Shown here: positions 1 through 11,025 of the stretch, one piece after another
Position numbering within the stretch: the stretch's first letter is position 1
Layout: every line of letters begins with the position of its first letter
Assembly (NCBI RefSeq): GCF_041296385.1
Contig: NC_091023.1
Location: 20,488,924 to 20,552,923 of the forward strand
Length of the DNA stretch: 64,000 bases
DNA from: Aphelocoma coerulescens
Lineage: Eukaryota; Chordata; Aves; Passeriformes; Corvidae
Reading direction: 5' to 3'
Notes under the pieces: generated by a model
Told to the model about the DNA's origin: nothing
What the model saw: the letters and a program-made list of their open reading frames with translations, nothing else
Database searches by the model: none
Made by a program: the position numbers and the translations under genes

Positions 1-1069
1 CTGCAACAGCTGCTCAAAAGCTTCAGAGCAATATAAAATAGGGATATTGCAGTGGCTGGAGGACTGGACTGGCAGCTCTCCTACCTGGTGGGAAGAGGTT
101 GCCAGCAAAGGGGAGGCTGAGCTATGGCAGGACACACCATGATCATGGAAGATGAAGATCTGGGACCCTGCCAGGGTGAGCATCCAACACCGTGGCAAAG
201 GATCCGTTGTTCTCTAGAGCTGGATGGGAGAGAGGAGAAAAAACCTTTGGTCCATAGGGCATGAGTCCTTGTGGGAGCAGGGCAGTTTGTCTACTGCTCC
301 AAGGTCTGATCACAAACAAACCATGGATAAACCCCCTTCAGGAGCTACAAGGCACAAACTGGGCAAGTGGGAATCCTGCATCCCAATCTGCCACCTGCAT
401 TTTTGTCCTGGGAATTGTGGAGTATTTTCCCATTTTAATTATCCTCTTCCCAACTAGCTTTTGTTCTTCTGTAAATTAGTGACTGGCATAAAAAGGGGAT
501 ATGACAGACACAACCCAATTAACCTTTGCTGGTGATTCAACTTTAAAAGTCCCTGCACATTCACAGGGCTGTGATGGGACATAGGCATGGAATCCTCTCC
601 CCAGCACCTGTCCAACTTGGGTGGTAAACCTGCACACCTTTTTGTAGCACCTGATCCCTTGCTGAAGAAGGGTTCATCCTGCATTTCATTTTCACTGAGG
701 ACCACTGGCCCAAACCTGTCCTGTGAGATATCAGGAGCTTCACCCAGCTCTTCTCCCCAGTTTTGAAGAACTTCTTGGGACATCCTCATGTGGAGTCCAG
801 GGACAGAGGGCAGTGGCAGATAGCAATGGATGTGTGTTACTGATAAATTGAAGAATCTGCCACCAAAATACATGACGGGATTTGGAGGCTAATTTGACAT
901 TTTGCTGATGGGTTGTCCAACCCGCATATCTTATTTAAGTTATGCTTACAAATACACCATGACCTATGAACACTTCAGTAATGGGTTTGAGCCAGGAGTG
1001 AGTTGTGCTTCACTGAAGTAATTATTTATTCACTTAATGGGGACTGATGGTTCTGCTCAGCTGGGAGCT
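1..1069. other. unique sequence, no gene recognised
   Basis: Ordinary mixed-composition DNA. The longest open frame here (454-873, minus strand, 139 codons) has no recognisable domain, lacks flanking splice signals that would make it an exon, and looks like chance. I see no repeat or RNA gene. Confidence 0.6.
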
Positions 1070-1125
1070 GTACATAATTAAAACCATGGTCCCTGCCCCA
1101 AGAGGCTTCTAGTCTGAAAGATGAA
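1070..1125 (+). repeat. ancient MIR-type SINE fragment
   Basis: The block around 1087-1115 (GTCCCTGCCCCAAGAGGCTT followed by a TAGTCTGAAAGATGA-like stretch) resembles the segment that lies upstream of the conserved core in amniote MIR-type elements (typical form: GTCCCTGCCCCAAAGAGCTT, then ACAGTCTAA). The downstream core is not recognisable, so only a fragment survives. The family assignment is from memory and could instead be a related ancient SINE. Confidence 0.5.
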
Positions 1126-1361
1126 GCAAAGGCTGTGCCAGCAGAAGTTGCAGGAATCCTGTGTGCTCAAATTGGAAATTCAAAAAATTACATTTAAAAA
1201 AAACCCCCAAATGTGAGCTCTTTGCACACAACTTGAGACAGGGCATTTGGGGCTAGTGTATTTAACACAGTTTTCTGCTTGTATGGCTGCAACACCAAGA
1301 AAGAGAAGGCTGCTGTAGGTCAGAGGTCCTCACAAAAGCTGTTAGATAAACTCAAACTTGC

Positions 1362-1396
1362 AAAAAAAAAAAAAAAAATATATATATATACACATA
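1362..1396. repeat. A17 tract followed by TA/CA microsatellite
   Basis: Seventeen consecutive A residues run directly into alternating TA and then a short CA stretch. This is simple low-complexity DNA that is likely to vary in length between individuals. Confidence 0.95.
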
Positions 1397-1595
1397 ATCC
1401 TGAAACTATGCTCAGTGCAACCTGAGGAGAAACATTGCCCAAACTGGAGCTGCCCCCCTTAAACCCAGCCCAGGAAAGTGTGGGAGCCAGTGCCAGGCAC
1501 CTTGCCCCAGGCAGAGCAGTGTTGATCAAAGAGACCTGGGCTAGAGCAATTGTGTCATACAGCTGTTCTGCAGCTGCCAGGAGCCACTGCCTCTC

Positions 1596-1715
1596 CCCAG
1601 ACCCGAAGAAGGGCTTGTGTTCCTGTGAGCTTGGCTTTTTTTTTACTAATTATATAATTTGGCTTAATAAAAGCTATTACCTCTCCATACAAATCTTGTG
1701 TCTCTTTGAATAGGT
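1596..1715 (+). repeat. ancient interspersed repeat, 3' tail with hammerhead-like core
   Basis: Two landmarks occur in the expected order. First is CCGAAGAAGGGCTTGTG (1603-1619). Then, about 45 bases later, comes TTAATAAAAGCTATTACCTC with a following CTTGTGTCTCTTTGAAT. This matches from memory an old vertebrate repeat tail of the form CTGAAGAAG...CGAAAGCTTGTCTC...CAATAAAAGATATTACCTC...CTTGTCTCTCT, common in turtle, crocodile and bird DNA. The CTGAAGA/CGAAA pair is reminiscent of a hammerhead ribozyme core. Here the first half reads CCGAAGA and the GAAA half is lost, so any ribozyme would be dead. The family name is not certain. Confidence 0.65.
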
Positions 1716-3261
1716 TGGCACATTTCCTAATAGAACCAGAAACTGCTTCTTAAACAGAAGTTTGACCATTATTGTTATTAAAATAGGAAAGGAAATGGAG
1801 GCTCATTCACAACAAAGTGATATTTATTGCTCAGTTTAATTGCCTAATGTAAAGCACATGACTGGGGATTTGAAGGGGCTGATTTGCAGTTTGGTCACCC
1901 TTTGAAACAAAGCCACTCAGGGTGAAATTGCACGTTGGAACTCAAGGATTGAAATGGCTCAGGCAGCTGAGAGAGGAATAGAACTGTTACCTAAGCACCA
2001 GCAAGACCCCTCAACCATCTCTTCAGACTGGGACTTCATAGCTCAGGCTTTGGGACATGTGCAGGTTTTATGGCCTTAACACAAATAGGGAATAGCTCAA
2101 ACAAGCATTTTCTGCCCAGCCCCTCCTCAGCAAGCGCTGAACCCAACATTCCCCACGAGTGATTCAGCAGCACTGTGCAGGGGGGTGGGAGCTGCCCTGC
2201 TCTGAGGTCTGTCAACAATAAATCCAGCCTGATGGCAATGAAAATATTTTTTTGGTTTTGGATGCCTGGAAAGCTGCTTTCGTAAGTGGCAATACTGACA
2301 GCACAACTCCAAGGGCTGGGGAGGTTTGACTCCTGGGCACAGGAGCTCATGGTTGTGGAGAGTGGGAATTCACCAGAGGGACACCCTCTGTCCACAGTGA
2401 TGACCAGGAAAGATGCCCAAACAAACCTGAACCCCACACTTCAAGTCTTTTTCCTATCATTGAGAGCAAGGATTTTCCCTAAAGCCTCCCTGAATATCAC
2501 CAATATCCTGCCACGCCAAGGGCTCCCAGCACAGCTCCTCTGCAGCCAGGCAGATGGGACCTGAGGGCTTTCCAACAGCACCGTGGTTTTCCTTAAGTGG
2601 CATCTTCTTTATTATGATGTAACTGTGAGGCTCTGAGCTATTCCCATAGCACTCTCAGTAATCAGCCCTGGTATGTTGAAGGGCATATTTGTCATGTCTC
2701 AGCCAGTCTCTCAGAGAAACAGTCACAGGTCATGTTAGTTACCTAATTTATATGTCAGGGGCTGCAGGAATGAATCAACAGCATTTTTTTGTGTTTTTCC
2801 AGACAGTAGCTTGATATTCCCAGCATGTTGAACCCTAGGAGTTCCCTTGCTTTTGTGATCATTCGCAGTCCCTCCTCGTTTGGCTCATGTTGCAGTAATT
2901 CGAGCAGAAAAATGTGCTACGAGCACAGAGAGACGGCGTCTCCCTCGCAGATGACTCTGCAGAGCAGCTCCTGTGTGTGCAGCCCGTGCTGTGAGAGTGT
3001 CCACACACACAGCAGCCCCAGGCACCACTCTGGGGGGATCATGCCAAAGGCCAGGAAGCAGCACCCTGTTCCCATGCAGAGAGAGGTTATGGAGTGGGCA
3101 GAAGCAGGCGTGGGTGACTCTGTGAGCTCACTCTGCTGTTGCACACACACAACTGCAGTGCAATTCCTTCAGTGCAAATGCAATTCGTGTGCATGAAACA
3201 GGTGAGGAAATTTTACCTGTGGAAATGTCTGGCAGACCTGCACCACCCTGGCAGGGAAGTG
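1716..3261. other. unique sequence, no gene recognised
   Basis: No repeat, RNA gene or exon is supported. An open frame at 2825-3196 (plus) is rich in Cys and Ser because of CTG/TGC-rich DNA; it shows no zinc-binding spacing or signal peptide and I do not call it. Confidence 0.55.
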
Positions 3262-3408
3262 GCAGAGTCACCGTCCCTGGAAGCGCTCAGATGTGTAGAG
3301 GTGGCACTTGGGGATACGGCTTAGTGGTGGGCTTGGCAGTAGGACTGGGTTAATGGGCAGAATCGATGATCTCAGAGGTCTTTTTCCAACATTAATGATT
3401 CTATAATC
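3262..3408 (+). mobile_element. CR1 LINE fragment, 3' end
   Basis: The stretch reads in order: GTGGCAGAGTCACCGTCCCT, a GTAGAGGTGGCACTTGGGGA block, GGTGGGCTTGGCAG, GGGTTAATGG, and the terminal GATGATCTCAGAGGTCTTTT followed by ATGATTCTATAAT. This is the classic avian CR1 3' untranslated end in sense orientation. It is 5'-truncated, as nearly all CR1 copies are, and carries no reverse-transcriptase coding sequence. The left boundary is approximate. Confidence 0.93.
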
Positions 3409-4123
3409 CTTGTTCCATTAGAGATCTCAGGAGATGGCAGAGAGCTGAGGCGAGAGGCCGACACCTCCAGCACCAGCCCATCCCAATGCTGGGGCTGGGG
3501 ACTGCCCAGCACTTCCACATGGATATTCCTGCTGGGACTGAACATGATCCCATCAGAGACTTTCCCAGCATGTGAATCTATGTTTGTTTATTTCTATCTG
3601 GCCACATGTGTTTGGGAAGATGGATATAGAAACCGCTCCTGATGGAAGCAATATCTGAAACCAAAAGCAGTGGCTGTGCAATTCCTTAAATCCCACGGTG
3701 CTGGGCCAGGCAGGTACCCAGGGAGGGGGACCCTGCAAATGCAAAGTGCAAATGCCTCAGTGCTCTTGAGGCTTAAGACAGCTTTGCCCAGGCTCAGGGC
3801 TGCGGGGTGACCGAGGGTTCCCCCACACTGCTTTAGGGGTGTCCCTGCGTTCGGGGGCGGCACTGGGAGGGTTTAACCTGGGATGTGAGGAGGGGAGCAG
3901 GACAGGGCTGGGCCCCTCCCAGCAGGAATCACAAAGCAAAGAGGAAGATGTTTTACAGAGATCCTCTTTGCTCCAGGCTGGCGGTGAAATGAAACACAAG
4001 GCAAGAAGCAGGCTGTGCCCCAGGGGCCGTGGGAAAGACGGTCAGGTGGGGAGGGGAGAAATAAATCCCAATAGGCACACCCTGCCATCATGGGGAAACT
4101 CAGAGGAGCAAATTATTAGTTTG

Positions 4124-4125
<2 letters not shown>
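3409..4125. other. unique sequence, no gene recognised
   Basis: Mixed-composition sequence with overlapping chance open frames on both strands (for example 3839-4303 plus, which runs straight through a T30 homopolymer and is therefore not credible as protein). Nothing else seen. Confidence 0.55.

Positions 4126-4155
<30 letters not shown>
4126..4155. repeat. T30 homopolymer
   Basis: Thirty consecutive T residues. No SINE or LINE body is recognisable beside it, so this is a bare homopolymer rather than an identifiable retroposon tail. An A-rich patch lies nearby at 4430-4460. Confidence 0.97.
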
Positions 4156-4157
<2 letters not shown>

Positions 4158-4239
4158 AAGACGAAAGATCACGCATTAACTGTTTCTGGAAAATACTTTC
4201 CAAAGCCTTTTGTGCAGTTTTTCTTAGAAGGGCTCTCCC

Positions 4240-4300
4240 AGCACCCCAGGCATCCCGGGCGGTGGCAGGGGAACGCCCCGCGGCCGGGGCTGGAGAGGTT
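4240..4300. other. small GC-rich, CpG-bearing patch
   Basis: A short run including CATCCCGGGCGGTGGCAGGG and CGCCCCGCGGCCGGGG stands out against AT-richer neighbours (a T30 tract to the left, A-rich DNA to the right). It is too short for a CpG island and I see no core promoter element. Confidence 0.4.
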
Positions 4301-5413
4301 TGAACTTGAACTCGCTTATTTAGCTTCGACTTTTCTCTTCATGGAGTACCTGGACTTAGCCCAAACCTCAAAAGTAAGTTACAGCCAAATATTTTTGAGG
4401 TTGGTAATGAGATACCAAAGCCTTACTTTAAAAAAAAAGAAAAAAATAAAGAAAAAAAAGAGCCGTGTCCCAAATTCCCCTGCAGCATGTGGGGCTGGTG
4501 CTCCAGGCCGTAGGTGACCCCCCACTATTTTCACTGCAGAAAGCATTTGGGCATTTCTGCTGTCACACACCCACAGCTCGGGGTTAATTGAGACAGATCA
4601 TGTCCCTCCCTACCCTAAATTCCCACTTGGCTCCTGAAGTCTCCCAGTTTCCAGCAGCCTAGAAAGACGGTGTGACCTGCAAAGCTTCTGTATTTGAACA
4701 AAACCCTGAGCAAGGATAAATATCTTGAGATCTTCAGGCTCTGGTGCAAAGCAGCATTAGAAAAATCTGCAGCTTCCCTGGGAGAATCGTCAATTCCCCC
4801 CTCAGCAAGAGAAAGGGTTAATTGCTTTGGTTTCCCCCTGATGCTTATGGTTAGTGCCAGTCAGATCTGGAATGATAAGAATAAAATATGATTGAAACTT
4901 CTGGCTCTTCCAAAAAAACCCGTATGTTTCAATTAAATTGAGAACTAGCTGGTTAATCAGTACAAGGACTAATGGTCTGATTAGCAGGAAATGCCTGGTG
5001 AAAAATAGACCCTCTGGTCGGCTGGGCTGGGGGGAGATTCATGGGCTGGGGACACAGCCCAGAGCTGGGGGCCTGCCAGTGCTTTGGAAAGGGCATCCAG
5101 GCTCCACCCGAGGAACCCCGGCACACATCCCTGATCCCGAAATATGCCTATGGGGGGGAGGGGAGAAGGGAAGGATGTCCTTGAATGGAGCTGTCCCCCC
5201 CCTCAAGTGTGTCCCTGCTGAACGCCCAACTGTTGAAACCCTTTTCAGGGAGCATCACAGGGGACAAGGGGATGCCAGGCGGGCAAGTGAAACCTCTGGT
5301 CTCAATTGCCTTTGAAAGGGAGAGTGCAAGGATGGGGGAGACAGGATTGCAAAATCAAATTGAAATTTACTGTGTCAAGGGGGAAAAAAAAAGCCCAAAC
5401 AAAAAACAAACCA
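4301..5413. other. unique sequence with A-rich patch, no gene
   Basis: Contains an imperfect A-rich tract at 4430-4460. An AATAAA at about 4882 follows a short open frame (4694-4891 plus) of no recognisable identity. AATAAA is frequent by chance in AT-rich DNA, so I do not call a gene end. Confidence 0.5.
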
Positions 5414-5444
5414 CCCCCCCCCCCCCAAAAAAAAAATAAAAAAA
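5414..5444. repeat. C13-A10 compound homopolymer
   Basis: Thirteen C residues run directly into ten A residues, then T and seven more A. Flanking sequence is also A-rich. Such compound tracts are polymorphic and hard to sequence. Confidence 0.95.
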
Positions 5445-5695
5445 GCCCACCACCATGCAAGAAATAAACTTTTAAAATTAAAAAAAATCAATGGAGAAAT
5501 GTCCTTGTGGCCACCCCTTCCCCCACAGTGCAAAGCACAGTCTTCCTTCTGATTAAAGCTCCGCCTGGAGCATTTTCGGTGGCAGGAGGCCAGGAGAAAC
5601 CTTAAGGTGCTCTCTGCAGTTTAAGGTGGAGCTGTTTACTTCACCTTCCCCAGCAACATCAGGCGGGGCCACCACGGAGCAGCATCCTCGTGCTC

Positions 5696-5746
5696 ACACG
5701 GTGACACCCCGGACACGGTGACACCCCGGACACGGTGACACCCCGG
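5696..5746 (+). repeat. three perfect tandem copies of a 17-bp unit
   Basis: The unit ACACGGTGACACCCCGG occurs three times without mismatch, followed by a partial unit (ACGCG). Each unit contains two CpG dinucleotides. The identity of the copies implies recent expansion. Confidence 0.97.
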
Positions 5747-7811
5747 ACGCGCCGCGGTGGCTCTGGTTTACACCCCACCATGAGCAGAGTCAGGCTCTCG
5801 CTGGCAGAGGAGCCTCGGCAGGGTTTTGTTTTGCTTGCAGCTGTGTCCGATGGTTTTCACCAAAAAAATGAAATAGGGCGCAAAATGAGAGGGAAGGGGT
5901 GCAGGAATAAGAGCTGCCTCACTGTTAGGAAGAGGTGTTTGGGATGGTCCTGCTGATGCCCGCACGTAGGGGTTTGCTCAGAGCTCTGGGATTCAGCTCC
6001 AAACCCTACGGAAGCCTTGTCCGTGGTGGCCTCCAGCATCCCTGCTTTCCACAAGGGTCAGCAAACACCCAGCACAGCCCTGCTGCTTCTAGGAGATCAG
6101 TGCTATGGCATAAACACCCCAAGAAGCATCTGGAGGAGGAGAGTCCTCAGCCTGCAAACAGGCAGGAGGGCACCTCTATGTCAGAACAGGCTGAGGAGCA
6201 GGAAAGGGGAGCCGGTGGGAAGTTCCTGACCCTGAAAGAGGGTGCAGCCCCAGCAGAGAGAGGCTCCAGAAACCAGGACCTACACAAGCAACCCATGCAG
6301 AGACCTGTTTATGCCCTTTCTCTACATAAGAAGATTCCTCAGTGAAAGGTGATGGGTCTGATGCCCACCAGAAATGCTTTATCCCACCCAACAGCCCCAT
6401 CCTTGCCAGCGAGGGAAGGAACACTGGACAGCCTCAGCCCAAAACCACACCCTAAACTTTTTGCCTCTCAAAAAGTAACTGCAATTTTGGGAGAAGGTTC
6501 AGGTGGGGCTGCCTGCGGATTTGAGCTGCTCTTGGGTCAGCCAAACCCCTGGGGACAGTCCCCACAGAGGGACAACACAGCAGGTTAGGAGGTGCTTCTC
6601 CTGGTCTGGAGAAGCGCAGTAAGGTTAAGAAACAACATACAGAGGTGATGCAAATGCCAGCAGGATTTTTGAAAGGGCCAATCCCAGCACTGAGCCCTCC
6701 TAAATACACACAGCGTCATCAAACCTTCAGTGTCATCCACCCCAGTTAAACGTGTCATTCAGCATGTTGGCAGCGTGGCAGTATCTCCCAGAATCTAAAT
6801 ACATGAGATTAGACCTGGTCAGAACTGAACCAGGCTATAAAATGGCATGTGCAGTTTTTAAATTGTGCCTGCTGTAGGATAAATCTTATAGAGATTTTTT
6901 TTTTTTTTTTAAATTTAAAAGTGATGCAAGGAGCCAGGTGAAAAATACTGTGCAGCTCTCAGAAAGCCGAAGATCCATCTGCATGGAGCCACCATTGAGA
7001 CTGGAGAGCTTCCAAGTGCAGAATCTATAAATGATGAATCGAGCCCCCCATTCCCCTCCCTAAATCACAATTGTTTTAAAAAGAAATAAAACATATTGGT
7101 TCTTTTAATTTGCCTTTTGGAGTCTGTGCCTGTAGGCACATTTTCCAGCTTTTCAAAAACACAAGGACTAGAAACTTCTCATTTCTCAGTGAAAGCTGAG
7201 CCTCACTTAATTGCTTGCATCCAAGAGCCACAGCTTTATGAAAAATCCCAAATATTGGAGGATTGGTATTAAAATCACAGGGGCTGGCAACACTGAGATT
7301 CCAGTCAGATGCAGGATATTCCTTTTACAAGTGTCCAAGAAGAGTAGGCACCAAAGGGATGCTGTTCTGCCACAAGAGTAAAAAATATAATGAGCTTTGG
7401 TCAACAGAAAATAGACCTAAAGTCTCTGTTCCTTGGCCAGGTTTGTCCTTGTTTCACACAGGCACTCAGCCCCCACTGGCTTTTAGTCACAGTGTCAGTG
7501 GTAATGCACACAGGGATTGAACTGGCAGCAGGGCAAAGGTGGCTGGCATTTGCACAAGGGTTTTGGCAGCCACAGGGCAAAGCACCTGGCAAGGGTGATC
7601 AGGAAGCAGCCAAGGGGAATTTGGGGGTAGGTAAAGAAAAGCTGAGGCTCAGCCAGCCCTTCAGAGAAGCAACCCGGTGAAATTATGTGATATTTGAGAC
7701 ATCTTGTTCAGGTCCCAACCTACCCCCCTATCAAAGCACTTTTGTTCACCTGGGCTGCTCTCCAGGCTTTGTGTTTAACATCACAGCCCTGACCCCAAGA
7801 AGCAGCTCAGG
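5747..7811. other. unique sequence with a T16 tract, no gene
   Basis: Sixteen T residues lie at 6895-6910. The rest is unremarkable; open frames are short and overlap on both strands. The 3' edge abuts a CR1 insertion. Confidence 0.55.
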
Positions 7812-8032
7812 ATCACAGAATCATTTAGGTGGAAAGACCTCTAAGATCATCGAGTCCAACCATTAACCCAACACCTCTCCACCACTTTCTTGGTCGGCCT
7901 GTTCCAATGCTTGAACACCTTTCCATGAAAAAATTTTTCCCAATATCCCATCTAAATCTCCCCTGGCACAACTTGAGGACATTTCCACTTGTCCTATTGC
8001 TTGTTACTTGGGAGAAGAGACCCACCCCCACC
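7812..8032 (-). mobile_element. CR1 LINE fragment, 3' end
   Basis: Read on the plus strand it begins with the reversed CR1 terminus ATCACAGAATCATTTAGGTG and continues with ATCATCGAGTCCAACCATTA, CACCACTTTCTTGGTCGGCC, CATGAAAAAATTTTTCCCAA and GGCACAACTTGAGGACATTT. All are standard CR1 3'-UTR blocks in reverse order. The CR1 3' end is at the left (about 7812). Similarity fades after the GGGAGAAGAGACCCACC block, near 8032, giving a 5'-truncated copy. Confidence 0.95.
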
Positions 8033-9920
8033 TTGCATCCTGTCCTGCCTTGGGCTTTCTCCTTGGGCTTTCAGTACTCTCTGCAGCAGTGTGGTTTCTT
8101 CTGGATTTTCTTCAGTGGCCATGTCCTCCCAGCCAGGCTTGGTGTCCCAGCAGCACAAGCACATATCATGTTGCTATTCATGGGAATGATGAGATAATGG
8201 CCTGAAATCTTGGTTCCTCTAATATAATTGAAAATGGAGCAAAACTGCAACTCTAAAAAGGAAGTCTAAATTAGGTTGCAGAAGAGAAAAGGATATTTGA
8301 CAGCAGGAGCAGGCTCTGGAAACGCAGTCATTGTTTCTCCTTATGGGTTTTGAAATGTAAATAATTTAACACCCAGCTAAGCAGAGGAAAATCTGCTATT
8401 TTTGGTTTATTCTGAACAAAGACAGCTGTGTATTCTAAAACATACAGTTCAGCATTTTAAAAAAAATAATACAGAAATAATGCTGTCGAGAATGTCTTTA
8501 GGTATTTACGACCCAGTGCCAGGGTCTGGGCTGGCTGTGCCTTGCATTACACTGGAACATTTGCAGCGACCCCGAGTCTTACCAGGTCATCACAATAAAC
8601 CCATAAATAAATTACTTGGATGGGCTAATTCTAGGGACTCATTAAAAATTTCAGCTGAGGTCTAAAAGCACAGGGAGAGGTTACAAAGGCAGCTTTCAGT
8701 GAGAGGGCAGCCTGGCTCAGATGGTCAGGCTGATTCCCGGTTTGGTGATGGATCCGGAGTCAGAGATGGATCCTGCTCTCATTAATGAGATTCCCACAGC
8801 CACAGCGAGGCACTGGCTCTGTTCAGTCCAAAGCAGCCCAGAGAACCGGACTGCAATTCAGATCCTGGTCCCCATTAAAATCACAACATCTGAAGATGGC
8901 ACACAGACATGATTCTGGGAGCTGAAGCCTCTTCCTTCAGAGACCTTAACTGACTTGTTCTTTGCAAGTTGGTGCAATTAGGCCTGGTTTGTTTTTCTGT
9001 TCTCTCAGCTCTCTCAAATACACATTTTTAAATAACTTGCTGAGAGAAAGGGTTAAAACCCTCCCAGCTGTATAAAATCTCCTGCAAATGTCACTGCCTT
9101 TCCAGCTGTGCTTGCTGCCTGCTGATAGACCCAGCAACAATTTGATGAGATTTTGGTGGGATTCACTCCTGTTTTTCTGCTGGGTGAAAGCAGACACGAA
9201 GATGAAACCCCATCCACTGCCACAACAAGAGTAACCAACAGTAGTAGGAGCAGCTGCTGCCCTTCCTTCAGTGTTCACAGGGTCTGGCCACATGAGATTG
9301 GGAATATTGTGCCGAGATAGGAAATTTTTGTAGCTCAGAGATGTACTGCTGGGTCCCTCCTCCTGGTCCAGGCTTCAGAGAGGACACAGGGGTCAGGGAG
9401 GAATTTTTCCCCAGCACACTGAGGAGGGGCTGAAGCTTTGTGGGCACATCCACCTGCCACTATTCCTGCAAAGGAGGGCAGGTCTCTCCTAGAGGTGCTG
9501 ATCACTTCATCCCCATCACCAGCTGGTGGTGGTGGTGCAATCTGGGCTCTCCCAACAACAAGACTTCACAGGCCTGGCTGGGGAGGTGAAACCTGTGCTG
9601 GAACCTGCCCTGGCTGTGCCTCAGCCAGCCGGGCATAGCTGGGACAAGCCGGGCAGCATCTCCTCCGCCACAGATGGAAAGGTAGATAAAACTCCTTTAG
9701 AAATATACAGGTATATCTTGGGTGGCCAGGGTTTCCTGCACAGCACAGAAGCTCTCCTTGCCACTGCCAGGCTGCCTGGCTGTAAACACATTACCGAGCT
9801 GGAGGGCAAAACACATTGGTGCTGACTCTTCTTGGAAAACCTGACTCTGGGTGTGGGGAGCACCTGGAAATCTTCCTCCCAGCTCTTATGTTAATCCAGC
9901 CTCACAGGCCTGCTGAGGCT
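8033..9920. other. unique sequence, no gene recognised
   Basis: Includes a short direct repeat GATGGATCC (two copies near 8747 and 8766). No exon, RNA gene or interspersed repeat recognised. Confidence 0.55.
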
Positions 9921-9965
9921 CATTGAAATTCAGGGGGAGTCTTCCCATTGAGTTTTGAATAAGGT
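9921..9965. repeat. ancient foldback repeat fragment
   Basis: The sequence CATTGAAATTCAGGGGGAGT then CTTCCCATTGAGTTTTGAAT is a worn palindrome. It matches from memory the centre of the old sauropsid foldback repeats (CATTGAAGTCAATGGGAGTC, CTTCCCATTGACTTCAATGG). The outer ends are not recognisable. Confidence 0.55.
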
Positions 9966-10431
9966 CGTTTTTCTCTTCAATGTTCTTTCCTTTTGTCTTT
10001 TTTTATTTTTTATTTAAACCTATGCTCAGTCTGGGGGAAAATGTCTTTAAGCACAGAAGTGCTGCGTTTGCAGCCGCGCTGCCGCTGTCTCCCCGGTGCC
10101 GATGTGGCTCTGTGAGAGGATCCATTCCCACAGGGAGGTTGTCAGAGGGGATGGCCTCCAGTGCAAACCTCCTCAAGCACATTTTGCCTCATGCCAAACC
10201 CACCCAGACATTGTGGGTCCAACTGGGCTGATGTGGAGTCAAATGCTGCTTGGGCTGTGCTCGTTTTGCACGTAAGAGAGAGATAGTGAGGGGAAGGGTG
10301 GGCTGGCATGTCTAAGATAAGATTTTTCTTGGTTTGGGAGTTGATCTGGCTCCTTCCAATGAATGCTTTTTATCTGTGTACCAAAATAATAAGTTAGTTC
10401 TTATATAAAATGTGTTATCCAGGGATTTGAA
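9966..10431. other. unique sequence, no gene recognised
   Basis: T-rich stretch near 9985-10015, then ordinary sequence. Nothing supportable. Confidence 0.5.
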
Positions 10432-10545
10432 GCCCCTCTCAGAGAAGAGTGGTTATTCCCAATTTACAGATGGAAATGAGACTTAGCCAGCATTGCACAC
10501 AGCCGTGGTGGCTGAGCTGGGAATGTCCCTAGCTGTGCCTGGTTC
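10432..10545 (+). repeat. MIR-type SINE core and 3' portion
   Basis: Landmarks in the right order and spacing: GTTATTCCCAATTTACAGAT, GGAAATGAGACTTAGCC, CATTGCACACAGC, and GGCTGAGCTGGGAATGTCCC. These correspond to the MIR pattern TTATCCCCATTTTACAGATG, GAAACTGAGGCACAGAGAGG, AAGGTCACACAGC and GGCAGAGCTGGGATT. MIR is a tRNA-derived SINE family present across amniotes. The copy is old and diverged. Confidence 0.75.
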
Positions 10546-11003
10546 TCTCTCCCCAGGGCCACCACATCTCCTCACCTGTGCTATTCAGTCAGCACAAACT
10601 CTGCTGACCCTCAGACATCCTTTTATCCCAGACTATCTCCCCTTCCAGTTGACTCTAGGCGAGGAAGCCATAAAAGGCACCAGCAACTGATGCCCATCAA
10701 CCATGCTCCAAAATTTCTGATTTTTGGGAGAAAAGTCCTTTTTTCCACAAATTTTCCCTGACTTTTCCAAGATTTGCTGTGGAAGGGTGAAAGGTCCATG
10801 GAGAAGACACAAAGTAAAAAAACCTTCACCGTTTCTCCCCAGCCATCTCAGCAGCTTTATCAGACTTGCCTGCTTTCCTTTGGGAGGTCTTTAGACTAAA
10901 CAAGCAAGCTTTGAGTGCTAACTGCTTTCTATTTTATCCCCTTTCCTGCTGAGTATCCCTCCATCTCCCATCCCTCCTCAGCACCAACACTGCAAACACA
11001 AAG
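10546..11003. other. unique sequence, no gene recognised
   Basis: Ordinary composition leading into a GTGA microsatellite. Nothing supportable. Confidence 0.5.
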
Positions 11004-11025
11004 GTGAGTGAGTGAGTGAGTGAGT
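11004..11025 (+). repeat. (GTGA)5.5 microsatellite
   Basis: Five and a half perfect GTGA units. It superficially resembles stacked splice donors (GTGAGT), but that is a by-product of the repeat. Confidence 0.97.

Noticed and set aside
2825..3196. Cys-rich 123-codon open frame resembling a small secreted protein
   Set aside because: No signal peptide and no regular cysteine spacing; the composition comes from TGC/TGT-rich DNA and another frame on the opposite strand is equally open.
4882..4890. AATAAA polyadenylation-like signal after a short open frame
   Set aside because: AATAAA is frequent by chance in AT-rich DNA, and no upstream gene or downstream GT-rich element supports a transcript end.
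11004..11025. Stacked GTGAGT splice-donor-like sites
   Set aside because: Produced by a (GTGA)n microsatellite; no exon upstream.
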